From the NCBI GenBank assembly GCA_002320245.1, contig DCKD01000096.1, positions 1-64,000 of the forward strand: DNA of 64,000 bases, in the 5' to 3' direction. The translations under genes and the position numbers were made by a program. The notes below the pieces were generated by a model. It saw nothing but the letters and a program-made list of their open reading frames with translations. It made no database searches and had not been told where the DNA came from. This document shows positions 1 through 7,194 of the stretch, piece by piece; positions within the stretch are counted from its first letter, which is position 1; each line of letters starts with the position of its first letter. The stretch comes from Lachnospiraceae bacterium UBA1683. Its GTDB lineage: Bacteria > Bacillota > Clostridia > Lachnospirales > Lachnospiraceae.

Positions 1-123
1 CATGGAACTGCCGAAAAATACCGTAACTATTATGCGTTCAAAGAACTGATTGATTCCTGTTATGATGCGGAATGGATTCCTTATTGTAAGAAAACTTTTA
101 TCGGCGCACAGTCTGTGATTGAC
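1..123 (+). mobile_element. IS91-like transposase fragment (edge of window)
   Basis: The first 40 or so codons are open in frame 1 and do not resemble an ABC ATPase. They read RNYYAFKELIDSCYDAEW, then IPYCKKTF and GAQSVI, which I recognise as a conserved stretch in the C-terminal half of IS91/IS801-type (Y2) transposases. In that family it is normally followed by a YLGKYTHR-like stretch. Here the similarity stops at about position 123 and ABC-transporter sequence follows in the same frame. Only a fragment is visible because the window begins inside it; the rest may lie upstream. The family call is from memory of the motif, so it is moderately sure. Confidence 0.55.
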
Positions 124-561
124 ATTTCAAGGCATATCAGAGAGGTGCCCCATTTTATGGATGAACCAACAGCGAGGATGGATGTGCTTGCGAGGGATGA
201 GATGATCGATTTGCTGCGCGGGTATGTGGAATGTGGAAACCGTTCTATCCTCATTAGCTCGCATATTTCCAGTGATTTGGAAAATTTGTGTGATGACCTT
301 TACCTGATTGACGATGGGCAGATTATTATGCATGAAGAGACAGATACCCTGCTCAGTAATTACGGGGTGCTGAAAGTAACTGAAGAGCAGTATCAGCGGC
401 TGGATAACACATATTTGATTTGCCATAAAAAAGAACATTACGGATATAACTGTCTGACTGCACACAAGCGGTTCTATCAGGAAAATTATCCGGATATAGA
501 GATTGAAAAGGGAACGATTGACGAAGTAATGACAATGATGATTCGAGGTGAGAAGAAATGA
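124..561 (+). pseudogene. Truncated ABC transporter ATP-binding protein (3' part)
   Basis: This keeps only the end of a drug/peptide-type ABC ATPase. A Walker-B/D-loop region (FMDEPTARMD), the H-loop region (SILISSHISSDLENL) and a C-terminal tail of the length seen in ~280-residue ABC-2 ATPases are present. Walker A, the Q-loop and the LSGGQ signature are missing, and the usual hydrophobic run before DEPT is broken. The 5' part has been replaced in frame by the IS91-like fragment. A GTG at 115 could start a 148-residue product, but it could not bind ATP normally. It overlaps the permease start by 4 nt (ATGA), the remains of an intact operon. I infer that the transporter lost its ATPase through a transposase-linked rearrangement. 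Confidence 0.7.
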
Positions 562-1214
562 AGGGATTGTTGATAAAAGATTTGCAGTTAATGAAAAACC
601 AAAAGCAGTTTTTTCTGGTAGCAGGAGCTGTCGGGCTTATGTTTCTTATTGGAAATTATAATTCTGCTTTCGTTGTTTCGTATCTGATGATTATGTTTTC
701 GACATTTACAGTGAGCACAATTGCGTATGATGAATATGACAATGGAGCAGAATTTCTTTTCACGCTGCCGGTTAGCAGAAAACAGTATGTGCGGGAGAAA
801 TATCTATTTTGCGTTATCTTGACAGGAGTATGCTGGTTGGCATATGTGGGAATTGAACTTCTGAATATGATTGTTCGTCATAGTGAGGCCGACATGCAGG
901 AATTTTTGGTGACATCGGTTATTTTTCTGGCAATCGCGCTTTTTATGCAGGAACTTATGATTCCGGTTCAATTAAAATATGGCTCGGAAAAAAGACAAAT
1001 AGTTATGATGGGGATGTTTGTATTGTTTTTCCTCTTATTTTATGCAGGCGTTAAATTGGTAAAAAAGTTTAACATTAGCGAAATAAAAACCCTGATAAAT
1101 TTTGTCAGCTCTAATGTAGCTGGCCTGATTACAGCGGGAATTGTAATTTGCATTGTGACGTTTGTGGCTTCCTATTGCATATCCGCCAGAATTATGCAGA
1201 ATAAGGAATTATGA
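558..1214 (+). CDS. ABC-2 type transporter permease
   Basis: A 218-residue integral membrane protein with about six hydrophobic segments, of the ABC-2 permease kind that pairs with short cytoplasmic ATPases (ABC2_membrane_5-like). It begins MKGLLIKDLQLMKNQKQFF, a typical start for this family, and carries the family's loop with an FTLPVSRKQYVREKY segment after the second membrane helix. The start codon overlaps the preceding ATPase remnant by 4 nt. The permease frame is intact, but its own ATPase is truncated, so the pair is probably non-functional unless another ATPase substitutes. Substrate unknown. Confidence 0.8.
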   Translation: MKGLLIKDLQLMKNQKQFFLVAGAVGLMFLIGNYNSAFVVSYLMIMFSTFTVSTIAYDEYDNGAEFLFTLPVSRKQYVREKYLFCVILTGVCWLAYVGIELLNMIVRHSEADMQEFLVTSVIFLAIALFMQELMIPVQLKYGSEKRQIVMMGMFVLFFLLFYAGVKLVKKFNISEIKTLINFVSSNVAGLITAGIVICIVTFVASYCISARIMQNKEL

Positions 1215-1326
1215 TATCACAGATGTCTCCATATCCGGCTCTTTTAGCCAACTGGCTCAGACCTTCCGGCACTTCCTCTTGTGAATAGTTGTTTAGATGA
1301 AGGAAATCAGTTCCTTTTTTCATCAT
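1192..1326 (-). pseudogene. Possible small gene remnant with A-tract frameshift
   Basis: On the minus strand a 44-codon frame starting at 1326 reads GTDFLHLNNYSQEEVPEGL and then a Lys/Arg-Gly region, which looks protein-like. I do not recognise a family. The best ribosome site (AGGAGG) lies 8 nt before a different ATG, whose frame ends after nine codons. Removing one A from the six-A run just after it would join the two frames. The 3' end runs into the end of the convergent permease gene. It may be a broken or truncated gene, or chance coding; confidence is low. Confidence 0.25.
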
Positions 1327-1359
1327 TATATTGCATATGGGCTGCCTCCTATTGAATGA

Positions 1360-1400
1360 AAAAGCAAGAGGGACACACAGTACACAGGATGTCCCCCTTG
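1360..1400 (-). terminator. Rho-independent terminator of the DtxR-type gene
   Basis: On the minus strand a stem of CAAGGGGGACA pairing with TGTCCCTCTTG (one G-T pair) is followed by CTTTTT. It lies 11 nt past the stop codon of the regulator gene. Confidence 0.75.
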
Positions 1401-1411
1401 TTATCCGTTTT

Positions 1412-1783
1412 CTATATCAGCTTGTCCGTAATGTGCCTTTTAATTGCCTCAAAACTTTCATTGCTAATGACGTGTTCCATCCGGCAGGCGTCTGCCGCGG
1501 CGATTTCCTCATCAACGCCAAGCTGTTTCAGCCAGGATGAGAGCAGAAGGTGTCTCTCGTATATTTTTTCGGCAAGTTCTTTCCCTGTCTCAGTCAGATA
1601 GATGTATCCCTGTGGTGTGACTGTGATATGTCCGCTTTCACGCAGTTTTTTCATTGCGACGCTGACACTGGACTTTTTGAAATTTAATTCATTTGCAATA
1701 TCAACGGAACGGACAACTGGAAGAGACTGACTAAGAATCAGGATTGTTTCAAGATAGTTCTCGGAAGATTCATTTGAATGCAT
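1412..1783 (-). CDS. DtxR/MntR-family metal-dependent transcriptional regulator
   Basis: A 123-residue protein with an N-terminal winged helix-turn-helix (residues ~5-65: SSENYLETILILSQ, then VRSVDIANELNFKKSSVSVA) and a short helical metal-binding and dimerisation region (RMEHVISNESFEAIKRH), in which Glu/His/Cys residues typical of DtxR metal sites are visible. The C-terminal SH3-like domain of long DtxR/IdeR proteins is absent, as in short MntR-type members. I chose ATG at 1783 because GGGGTG lies 6 nt before it; the GTG at 1792 overlaps that site. It is divergent from the FeoB-associated gene with a GTTAG-N6-CTAAC palindrome between them. It is the natural candidate to bind all five such boxes in this window, most likely with Fe(II) as corepressor (inference). 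Confidence 0.85.
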   Translation of the reverse strand: MHSNESSENYLETILILSQSLPVVRSVDIANELNFKKSSVSVAMKKLRESGHITVTPQGYIYLTETGKELAEKIYERHLLLSSWLKQLGVDEEIAAADACRMEHVISNESFEAIKRHITDKLI

Positions 1784-1823
1784 GCTATTCACCCCATTTT
1801 CGTGTTTAAATTCGGATGAAGTT

Positions 1824-1852
1824 ATTATATCAAAATACAGGAAAGATGTAAA
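1824..1852 (-). promoter_or_regulatory. Promoter of the DtxR-type regulator gene
   Basis: On the minus strand TTTACA (1852-1847) and TATAAT (1829-1824) are separated by 17 nt, about 40 nt before the start codon. The metal box at 1875-1890 lies just upstream of this -35 element, so autoregulation is possible but not obvious. Confidence 0.6.
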
Positions 1853-1858
1853 TGGTAC

Positions 1859-1890
1859 TTGACAACTTATGAAGGTTAGCGTATACTAAC
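1859..1890 (+). promoter_or_regulatory. Promoter with metal-regulator box (box 1)
   Basis: TTGACA (1859-1864), 17 nt, then TATACT (1882-1887). The perfect palindrome GTTAG-CGTATA-CTAAC spans 1875-1890 and covers the -10 element, so a bound repressor would block RNA polymerase. The feoA promoter at 35317-35348 has the same layout, with -35, spacer, box and -10 in identical register. Confidence 0.8.
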
Positions 1891-1960
1891 TATATAAAGG
1901 AAAAAAGATTAATATACATAGAGGATAAAAGCGAAGATTGTTTTAAAAGGAGGCAAAAAT

Positions 1961-2116
1961 ATGGGAACAGTAGTTGTTGGAGCAATTTTATTTTGCATTG
2001 TAATTGCGATTGTGAAACATATGATTCGGGAAAAGAAAAATGGTAAATCGATTCAGTGCGGCGGCGACTGCAAATATTGCGGAGGGCACTGTGGGCAAAG
2101 CTTAGAAAACAAATAG
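1961..2116 (+). CDS. FeoB-associated Cys-rich membrane protein
   Basis: A 51-residue protein. It has one N-terminal membrane helix (VVVGAILFCIVIAIV), a basic stretch (REKKNGK), then a cysteine cluster CGGDCKYCGGHC. This is the pattern of the FeoB_associated family, which normally sits directly after feoB and is thought to assist ferrous iron transport at the membrane. The AGGAGG site lies 6 nt before ATG. Here the gene is about 34 kb from feoB and is transcribed alone, divergently from the DtxR-type regulator. The shared operator ties it to the feo operon. The hairpin at 2145-2211 ends its transcript. Confidence 0.8.
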   Translation: MGTVVVGAILFCIVIAIVKHMIREKKNGKSIQCGGDCKYCGGHCGQSLENK

Positions 2117-2144
2117 TGTAGGGGGAACATAATAAATCCAATAT

Positions 2145-2211
2145 AAAAAGGGCAGGCATACATGTCCTGGAAGTAAAGCAGCTTCTGATAACATGTATAC
2201 CTGCCCTTTTT
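2145..2211. terminator. Bidirectional terminator with long stem
   Basis: A 21-bp stem with one mismatch (AAAAAGGGCAGGCATACATG and its complement at 2191-2211) around a 25-nt loop, with A and T runs on either side. It lies between the FeoB-associated gene and the convergent S1-domain gene and could serve both. Confidence 0.7.
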
Positions 2212-2378
2212 ATTCCCGCGAGCAACGATCCAAGCAGTCATGCCTGCATGGATATTTGTTGCTGCCGCGAGGGGTGCTGAGTGCCTGTGGCACTTGTTTA
2301 GCCCCGACCGAAACGGGGCGCAGACCAAATATCTCGCCCCTTGGGGCGTGTCAGATTTGAAGCCTCGTTGCTTGCAGT
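2207..2378 (+). repeat. Interspersed structured repeat, copy A
   Basis: About 170 bp that match the reverse complement of 41943-42114 at roughly 85-90% by eye. Conserved blocks include CAAGCAGTCATGCCTGCATG, GCCGCGAGGGGTGCTGAGTG, GCGCAGACCAAAT and TTGGGGCGTGTCA. It contains several short palindromes (GTGCCTGTGGCAC, GCCCCTTGGGGC), so it would fold strongly as RNA or single-stranded DNA. It abuts the T-run of the terminator at 2145-2211. From 2379 to 2540 I see only a weak GACTGG/CCAGTC hairpin and no gene. Confidence 0.75.
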
Positions 2379-2540
2379 GGGGGCTTTGTCTATATAGGAG
2401 ATTGCTTGTTTTATCATTTAGGAAATTACCGTCCTTATGATAAGACACTCCCGAGGGGACTGGCTCAGGAAAAAACCAGTCACTTACATGACCGTTTCGT
2501 GTGTGAATCGGTGGCGCAGGCGCTTTGTTTTTCCGGTATT

Positions 2541-3224
2541 TTAAAGTTTCAGGTTCTTAAATAAATCACCAAGATTTGTTCCAATGTCTTCGGCTTTTGG
2601 GATTTCGACTTTTTCTTCCACTTCCTCCGGAGCTTCTTCGAGGACCTTCATGCTCAGGCTGATTTTCCCATCTTTGATGCCGATTACCTTAACCTGTACG
2701 TCATCCCCTGCATTCAGCACATCAGAAGGCATTTTGATACGTTTCTGTGAAATCTGTGAAACGTGTACCAGACCGGATAAACCGTTTTCCAGTTTTACAA
2801 ATGCACCGTAATTTTGCAGTGTTTCAACAGTCCCTTCCATAACGGAGCCGACTTTGATGCTGGCAATTTGTTCTTCACGGGCTTTTTTTTCTTTTTCTTT
2901 CAGAATCTCACGGGCAGAGAGTACCAGACGGTTATTTGCCTCATCTACATCAATGACCTGAACTTCGATATCTTTCAGAAGATAAGTCTCCAGGTCCTCA
3001 ATGTAAGAAAGGGAGAGTCTGGAGGCGGGAATGAATCCGCGGAGTCCCTCAACCATTGCAATTACACCGCCGTTAACAACACCATCCACCTTTACAGGGA
3101 GAACGGTTTTAGCGTTCATATATTCTGTAACACGATTCCATGGGTTCGCATCGTCAAAATGTCCTTCGTAGTCTGCCATCGTTTCTTCCGGCTGTCCTTC
3201 TAGTGTTTTTAATTCTTCGCTCAT
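2541..3224 (-). CDS. S1 RNA-binding domain protein (short S1-like)
   Basis: 227 residues with two S1-type OB folds. The first covers roughly residues 45-110 (GVVNGGVIAMVEGLRGFIPA) and the second roughly 125-195 (GSVMEGTVETLQNYGAFVKL, LVHVSQIS). It ends in an acidic tail and a hydrophobic patch (LGDLFKNLKL). Short two-domain proteins of this kind are annotated as ribosomal protein S1 in Clostridia. They probably bind mRNA and assist translation, but they are much shorter than the six-domain E. coli S1. The start at 3224 has a GAGGTG site 5 nt upstream. Divergent from the pyrophosphatase gene. Confidence 0.8.
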   Translation of the reverse strand: MSEELKTLEGQPEETMADYEGHFDDANPWNRVTEYMNAKTVLPVKVDGVVNGGVIAMVEGLRGFIPASRLSLSYIEDLETYLLKDIEVQVIDVDEANNRLVLSAREILKEKEKKAREEQIASIKVGSVMEGTVETLQNYGAFVKLENGLSGLVHVSQISQKRIKMPSDVLNAGDDVQVKVIGIKDGKISLSMKVLEEAPEEVEEKVEIPKAEDIGTNLGDLFKNLKL

Positions 3225-3262
3225 AGTAGCACCTCAACTCATTTTTATATTTGAATAAGACA

Positions 3263-3292
3263 AGTATACCATATCTTCTTTGAGAAATACAA
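3263..3292 (-). promoter_or_regulatory. Promoter of the S1-domain gene
   Basis: On the minus strand TTGTAT (3292-3287) and TATACT (3268-3263) are separated by 18 nt, about 40 nt before the start codon. Confidence 0.5.
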
Positions 3293-3301
3293 GAAATAGC
3301 T

Positions 3302-3362
3302 GGAATTCCATGAGAAGGAATTCCATGAAGATGTTGTTACAGGAGAAAAATCATGTTATGAT
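3302..3362 (+). promoter_or_regulatory. Promoter of the CBS-pyrophosphatase gene with GGAATTCC direct repeats
   Basis: TTGTTA (3334-3339), 17 nt, TATGAT (3357-3362). Directly upstream GGAATTCCATGA occurs twice, at 3302-3313 and 3317-3328. Each copy contains the palindrome GGAATTCC and they repeat at a 15-bp period, which could be a regulator site. Confidence 0.5.
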
Positions 3363-3395
3363 GAACACAGGTTAAATAATTTTTGGAGGAGACAT

Positions 3396-5048
3396 ATGTC
3401 ACAGGGAGTTAATGAAAATAAAGTCTACGTGGTTGGTCATAAAAATCCAGATACGGATTCCATCTGTTCTGCAATTGCATATGCAGAGCTGAAAACAAAA
3501 ATAACAGGGCAGATGCATGTGCCGAGAAGGGCGGGACAATTAAATGAAGAAACCCAATATGTATTGGAGCATTTCGGCGTAAAAGTGCCGCCGCTTCTTT
3601 CGGATTTGCGCATTCAGGTGAAGGACGTAGAACTTCGCAAGGCAAATGGGCTGAAAGCATCTGAATCCATTAAGACGGCATGGGCGCAGATGAAGAATCT
3701 GAATATCAAGGCGCTTCCGGTTACCCGGGGGGATAAGCTGGAGGGGCTGATTACCGTCGGAGATATTGCGCGTTCTTATATGGATGTCTATGACAGCGGT
3801 ATTCTGTCTAGATCCAGAACGCAGTACCGCAATATTGCATCAACCATTGACGGAACGATTATTACGGGAAATGAGCACAGTTATGTATTAAATGGGAAGG
3901 TTGCGATAGTTGCATCCAGCCGTCCGCTGATGTCTGAGTTTATCGAGGAGGACGATCTGGTGATTCTCGGTGACCGTACAGAGGCGCAGCAGCTTGCAAT
4001 TGACCTGGATGTTGGGTGTATGGTCGTCTGCGGGGATGCAAAGATTCCGGATAAGATTCTGAAACAGGCGAAGGCAAAAGAAATCGTATTGATTATTTCC
4101 CCGCATGATACATTCACGGTGGCAAGATTGATTAATCAGAGTATTCCGGTACGGCATTTTATGACGAAGGATAATCTGGTTACATTCAGACCAAAGGATT
4201 ATGTTGATGATGTCAGAGAAGTCATGGCAAGAAAGAAATTCCGTGATTTTCCTGTGTTGGATAACCGCGGTAATTTTCAGGGATTCATTTCCCGAAGAAG
4301 ATTGCTGAACTGCCGGAAAAAACAGGTGATTTTGGTGGATCATAACGAGGAAAGCCAGGCGGTGGATGGAGTTGAGCAGGCGGACGTGCTTGAGATTATT
4401 GACCACCACAGGCTGAGCAGTATTCAGACAATAGGTCCGGTTTTTTTCCGGAATCAGCCGGTTGGGTGTACAGCAACGATTATCTGCCAGATGTACCGGG
4501 AAAATGGAATTAAAGTTGAGCCGATAACGGCGGGACTGCTTTGTTCTGCAATTATTTCTGATACATTGATGTTCCGCTCTCCAACCTGTACTCCGCTGGA
4601 TGAAACAACAGCAAGAGAGCTGGCAGAAATTGCGACGATTGATATTGAAAGTCTGGCACAGGCGATGTTTAAGGCGGGAAGTAATTTGCAGGGCAAGACC
4701 GCAGAGGAAATCTGTTTCCTTGACTTTAAGCAGTTCTCAGTCAATGATACGTTATTCGGCGTGGGGCAGGTGAACTCCATGAGTGCGGATGAGCTGAGAG
4801 AAATCAAAGCAAGGGTACTGCCGCATATGGATCGGATTCGCAGAAATCATCGTCTGGATATGATTTTCTTTATGCTGACGAATATTATTACAGAATCCTC
4901 CGAGCTGCTTTGTGTCGGATCGGAGGCAAGAGAAAAGGCGCTCAGTGCATTTGATTTGAACAGTGAACCGGAAGAGATACATTTAAAAGGTGTTGTTTCC
5001 AGAAAGAAACAGTTAGTTCCTGCGATGGTTGAAGCACTGCAGCAGTAA
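3396..5048 (+). CDS. ppaC: CBS/DRTGG-domain manganese-dependent inorganic pyrophosphatase (family II)
   Basis: Hydrolyses pyrophosphate to phosphate in the cytoplasm, pulling biosynthetic reactions forward. 550 residues. An N-terminal DHH half carries the metal motif GHKNPDTDSICSAIAYA (residues 14-30). A regulatory insert has CBS 1 (~70-135), DRTGG (~140-245) and CBS 2 (~250-305). The second DHH part has VDHNE and IIDHHRL motifs, followed by a DHHA2 domain. Family II enzymes without the insert are ~310 residues; the insert-bearing form is known in Clostridia and is controlled by adenine nucleotides. GGAGG lies upstream of ATG. Followed 18 nt later by a flavin reductase, probably cotranscribed. 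Confidence 0.93.
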   Translation: MSQGVNENKVYVVGHKNPDTDSICSAIAYAELKTKITGQMHVPRRAGQLNEETQYVLEHFGVKVPPLLSDLRIQVKDVELRKANGLKASESIKTAWAQMKNLNIKALPVTRGDKLEGLITVGDIARSYMDVYDSGILSRSRTQYRNIASTIDGTIITGNEHSYVLNGKVAIVASSRPLMSEFIEEDDLVILGDRTEAQQLAIDLDVGCMVVCGDAKIPDKILKQAKAKEIVLIISPHDTFTVARLINQSIPVRHFMTKDNLVTFRPKDYVDDVREVMARKKFRDFPVLDNRGNFQGFISRRRLLNCRKKQVILVDHNEESQAVDGVEQADVLEIIDHHRLSSIQTIGPVFFRNQPVGCTATIICQMYRENGIKVEPITAGLLCSAIISDTLMFRSPTCTPLDETTARELAEIATIDIESLAQAMFKAGSNLQGKTAEEICFLDFKQFSVNDTLFGVGQVNSMSADELREIKARVLPHMDRIRRNHRLDMIFFMLTNIITESSELLCVGSEAREKALSAFDLNSEPEEIHLKGVVSRKKQLVPAMVEALQQ

Positions 5049-5066
5049 AAGGAGAGAAGTGATGCG

Positions 5067-5636
5067 ATGAGTAAACAAATATGGAAGCCGGGCAATATGC
5101 TGTATCCGCTCCCGGCGGTTATGGTAAGTGTGGCGGACAGGGAAGGGCACGCGAATATTCTGACTATTGCCTGGACAGGGACAATCTGTACGAATCCGGC
5201 AATGGTATATATATCGGTGAGACCGGAGCGGTATTCGTACCATATGATTCAGGAAACAGGGGAATTTGTCATCAATCTTACGACAGAAAAGCTGGCGCGC
5301 GCAACGGATTACTGCGGAGTGCGTTCCGGACGGAACGTGGATAAATGGAAAGAAATGCATCTGCATCAGGAACAGGCATCTACACTGCGGTATGCGCCGC
5401 TCATTGAAGAATGCCCGGTAAATATTGAGTGCAAAGTGGCTGAAGAAAAAGAACTGGGAAGCCATCATATGTTCCTTGCCGAAGTGACGGCAGTGCATGC
5501 TGATGAGGCATATATGAATGAGAAGAACAAGTTTGAATTGAATCAGACCGGATTACTGGCATATTCTCATGGGGAATATCTTGGCTTGGGAAAGAAACTC
5601 GGTACATTTGGATACAGTGTGAAAAAGAAAAAATGA
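5067..5636 (+). CDS. Flavin reductase family protein (flavoredoxin-like)
   Basis: 189 residues of the FMN-binding split-barrel flavin reductase family. It shows the early NMLYPLPAVMVSVADREGHANILTIAWTG pattern (given here as two blocks: NMLYPLPAVMVSV and NILTIAWTG), the central SVRPERYSY and FVINLTTEKLARA segments, and GGGRSG-like CGVRSGRNVDKW. Such proteins bind FMN and reduce flavin or accept electrons in anaerobes; the physiological partner is unknown. The AAGGAGAG site is 10 nt upstream of ATG. It follows the pyrophosphatase closely, and a strong hairpin ends the unit. Confidence 0.85.
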   Translation: MSKQIWKPGNMLYPLPAVMVSVADREGHANILTIAWTGTICTNPAMVYISVRPERYSYHMIQETGEFVINLTTEKLARATDYCGVRSGRNVDKWKEMHLHQEQASTLRYAPLIEECPVNIECKVAEEKELGSHHMFLAEVTAVHADEAYMNEKNKFELNQTGLLAYSHGEYLGLGKKLGTFGYSVKKKK

Positions 5637-5639
5637 TGC

Positions 5640-5678
5640 AAATGGGACAGTCCCTTCTGACAGGGGACTGTCCCATTT
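5640..5678. terminator. Bidirectional terminator
   Basis: Perfect 15-bp stem AAATGGGACAGTCCC pairing with GGGACTGTCCCATTT around a 9-nt loop, between the convergent flavin reductase and galT genes. Confidence 0.9.
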
Positions 5679-5700
5679 ATAATTTCTTTATAATTTTTTG

Positions 5701-7194
5701 TTATAAGACGGAGATAAATCTGTGGAATGCTGCCAGACCTTCGTCGGTATATTTATATACTCCAGCATCTTCCAATACCTGGCAGAAGACTTTTCCGACT
5801 TCCTGCTGTAGGATATGTTCGATGTTTTCTGCATTGACATCAGTATACTCTGGCAGGAATTCTTCTACCCAGTCTGCGTGTTTCTGAATTGTTTCGTTGG
5901 AGCGAATATCTTTTCCGTCCAGGATATATTCTTTGAGCAGTTCGAGTTCACCTTTCAATCGTGCAGGCAGAACTGCAAGTCCCATGACCTCAATCAGACC
6001 GATATTTTCCTTTTTGATATGGTGAAGGTTCGCATGGGGATGGTATACGCCAAGTGGATGCTCTTCGGTTGTGATATTATTTCTCAAGGTCAAATCCAGC
6101 TCGTACAAATCCCCGCGTTTTCTTGCGATTGGTGTAATCGTATTGTGCGGCTGTCCGTCCGTCTCGGCAAAAATGTATGCGGCTTCGTCCGTATACCCCC
6201 GCCATGTTTTCAGAATATGGTCGGCAAGGTCGATGATGCGTGTTTCATCTGCACACTGCAGACGGATGACGGAAAGTGGCCATTTTACGATTCCGGCGGT
6301 GACATCTTCAAAGCCCTTTACTGTGAAGTTCTCGGTAATCGGAGCCTTTGCCATGGCGAATGTGTAATGTCCGCCCTGAAAATGGTCGTGGCTGAGAATA
6401 GAGCCTCCGACAATCGGCAAGTCGGCGTTGGAACCGAGGAAGTAATGCGGAAATTGCTTTACAAAGTCAAACAGCTTGATAAATGCATTGCGGTCAATCT
6501 TCATCGGTGTATGTTCCCCGTTGAATACGATGCAGTGCTCATTATAATATACATAAGGAGAATACTGGAATCCCCATGCGGAATCATTGATGGTAATCGG
6601 AATGATTCGGTGGTTTTCGCGCGCCGGATGATTCGCGCGTCCGGCGTAACCTTCGTTTTCCATACAAAGCTGGCATTTCGGATAAGCGGAAACTTTAGCG
6701 TTGCGTGCGGCTGCGATGGCCTTCGGATCTTTTTCCGGTTTGGACAGATTTACCGTGATATCAAGCGTGCCGTACTTCGTATCTACGGTCCACTTCATAT
6801 CCTTTTTAATTCTGTAGCGACGGATGTAATCGCTGTCCTGACTGAATTTGTAGTAGTAAGCGGTTGCCGCTTCCGGAGAAAACGCATATTTTTCCCAGAA
6901 TGTTTTTTGCACCTGTGCAGGACGCGGCAGCAGACAGTTCATCATCTTTGTGTCAAATAAATCGCGGCACGTAATGCTGTCCTCGGTAATTCCGCGTGAA
7001 ACAGCTTCATCCAAAAGCTCTTTCAAGACATCCTCCAGTACGATACTGTTCAAATCGCAGTCTACATCCTCGTAACTGTCTTCGTGGAACAATTCCAGAA
7101 GAAGATTGGTTGTGTAGATACGCTCACAGTCCGGAGTGATTCCGGAGTTGATTCCATATTGTACCAGTTTTTTTATATTTTTATATAAACGCAT
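5701..7194 (-). CDS. galT: UDP-glucose--hexose-1-phosphate uridylyltransferase, class II
   Basis: Leloir pathway enzyme exchanging galactose-1-phosphate and UDP-glucose for UDP-galactose and glucose-1-phosphate. 497 residues, the length of the Firmicute class II GalT family. Class II features include the two CxxC-like and His-rich nucleotide-binding segments (YPKCQLCMENEGYAGR, then ILSHDHFQGGHYTFAM) and a C-terminal HPHANLHHIKKENIGLIEVM. The ATG shares one base with the galK stop (TAATG), and GGAGG lies 8 nt upstream, so translation is coupled. Cotranscribed with galK; no galE or galM is in the window. Confidence 0.95.
   Translation of the reverse strand: MRLYKNIKKLVQYGINSGITPDCERIYTTNLLLELFHEDSYEDVDCDLNSIVLEDVLKELLDEAVSRGITEDSITCRDLFDTKMMNCLLPRPAQVQKTFWEKYAFSPEAATAYYYKFSQDSDYIRRYRIKKDMKWTVDTKYGTLDITVNLSKPEKDPKAIAAARNAKVSAYPKCQLCMENEGYAGRANHPARENHRIIPITINDSAWGFQYSPYVYYNEHCIVFNGEHTPMKIDRNAFIKLFDFVKQFPHYFLGSNADLPIVGGSILSHDHFQGGHYTFAMAKAPITENFTVKGFEDVTAGIVKWPLSVIRLQCADETRIIDLADHILKTWRGYTDEAAYIFAETDGQPHNTITPIARKRGDLYELDLTLRNNITTEEHPLGVYHPHANLHHIKKENIGLIEVMGLAVLPARLKGELELLKEYILDGKDIRSNETIQKHADWVEEFLPEYTDVNAENIEHILQQEVGKVFCQVLEDAGVYKYTDEGLAAFHRFISVL

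Noticed and set aside
2240..2440. 66-codon frame in repeat copy A, with a similar frame in copy B
   Set aside because: The shared peptide is a by-product of shared repeat DNA; no ribosome site, and the stems rather than codon third positions are conserved.
5815..6960. 381-codon open frame antisense to galT
   Set aside because: It lies wholly within galT on the other strand, has no family-like motifs or ribosome site, and is explained by codon bias of the real gene.
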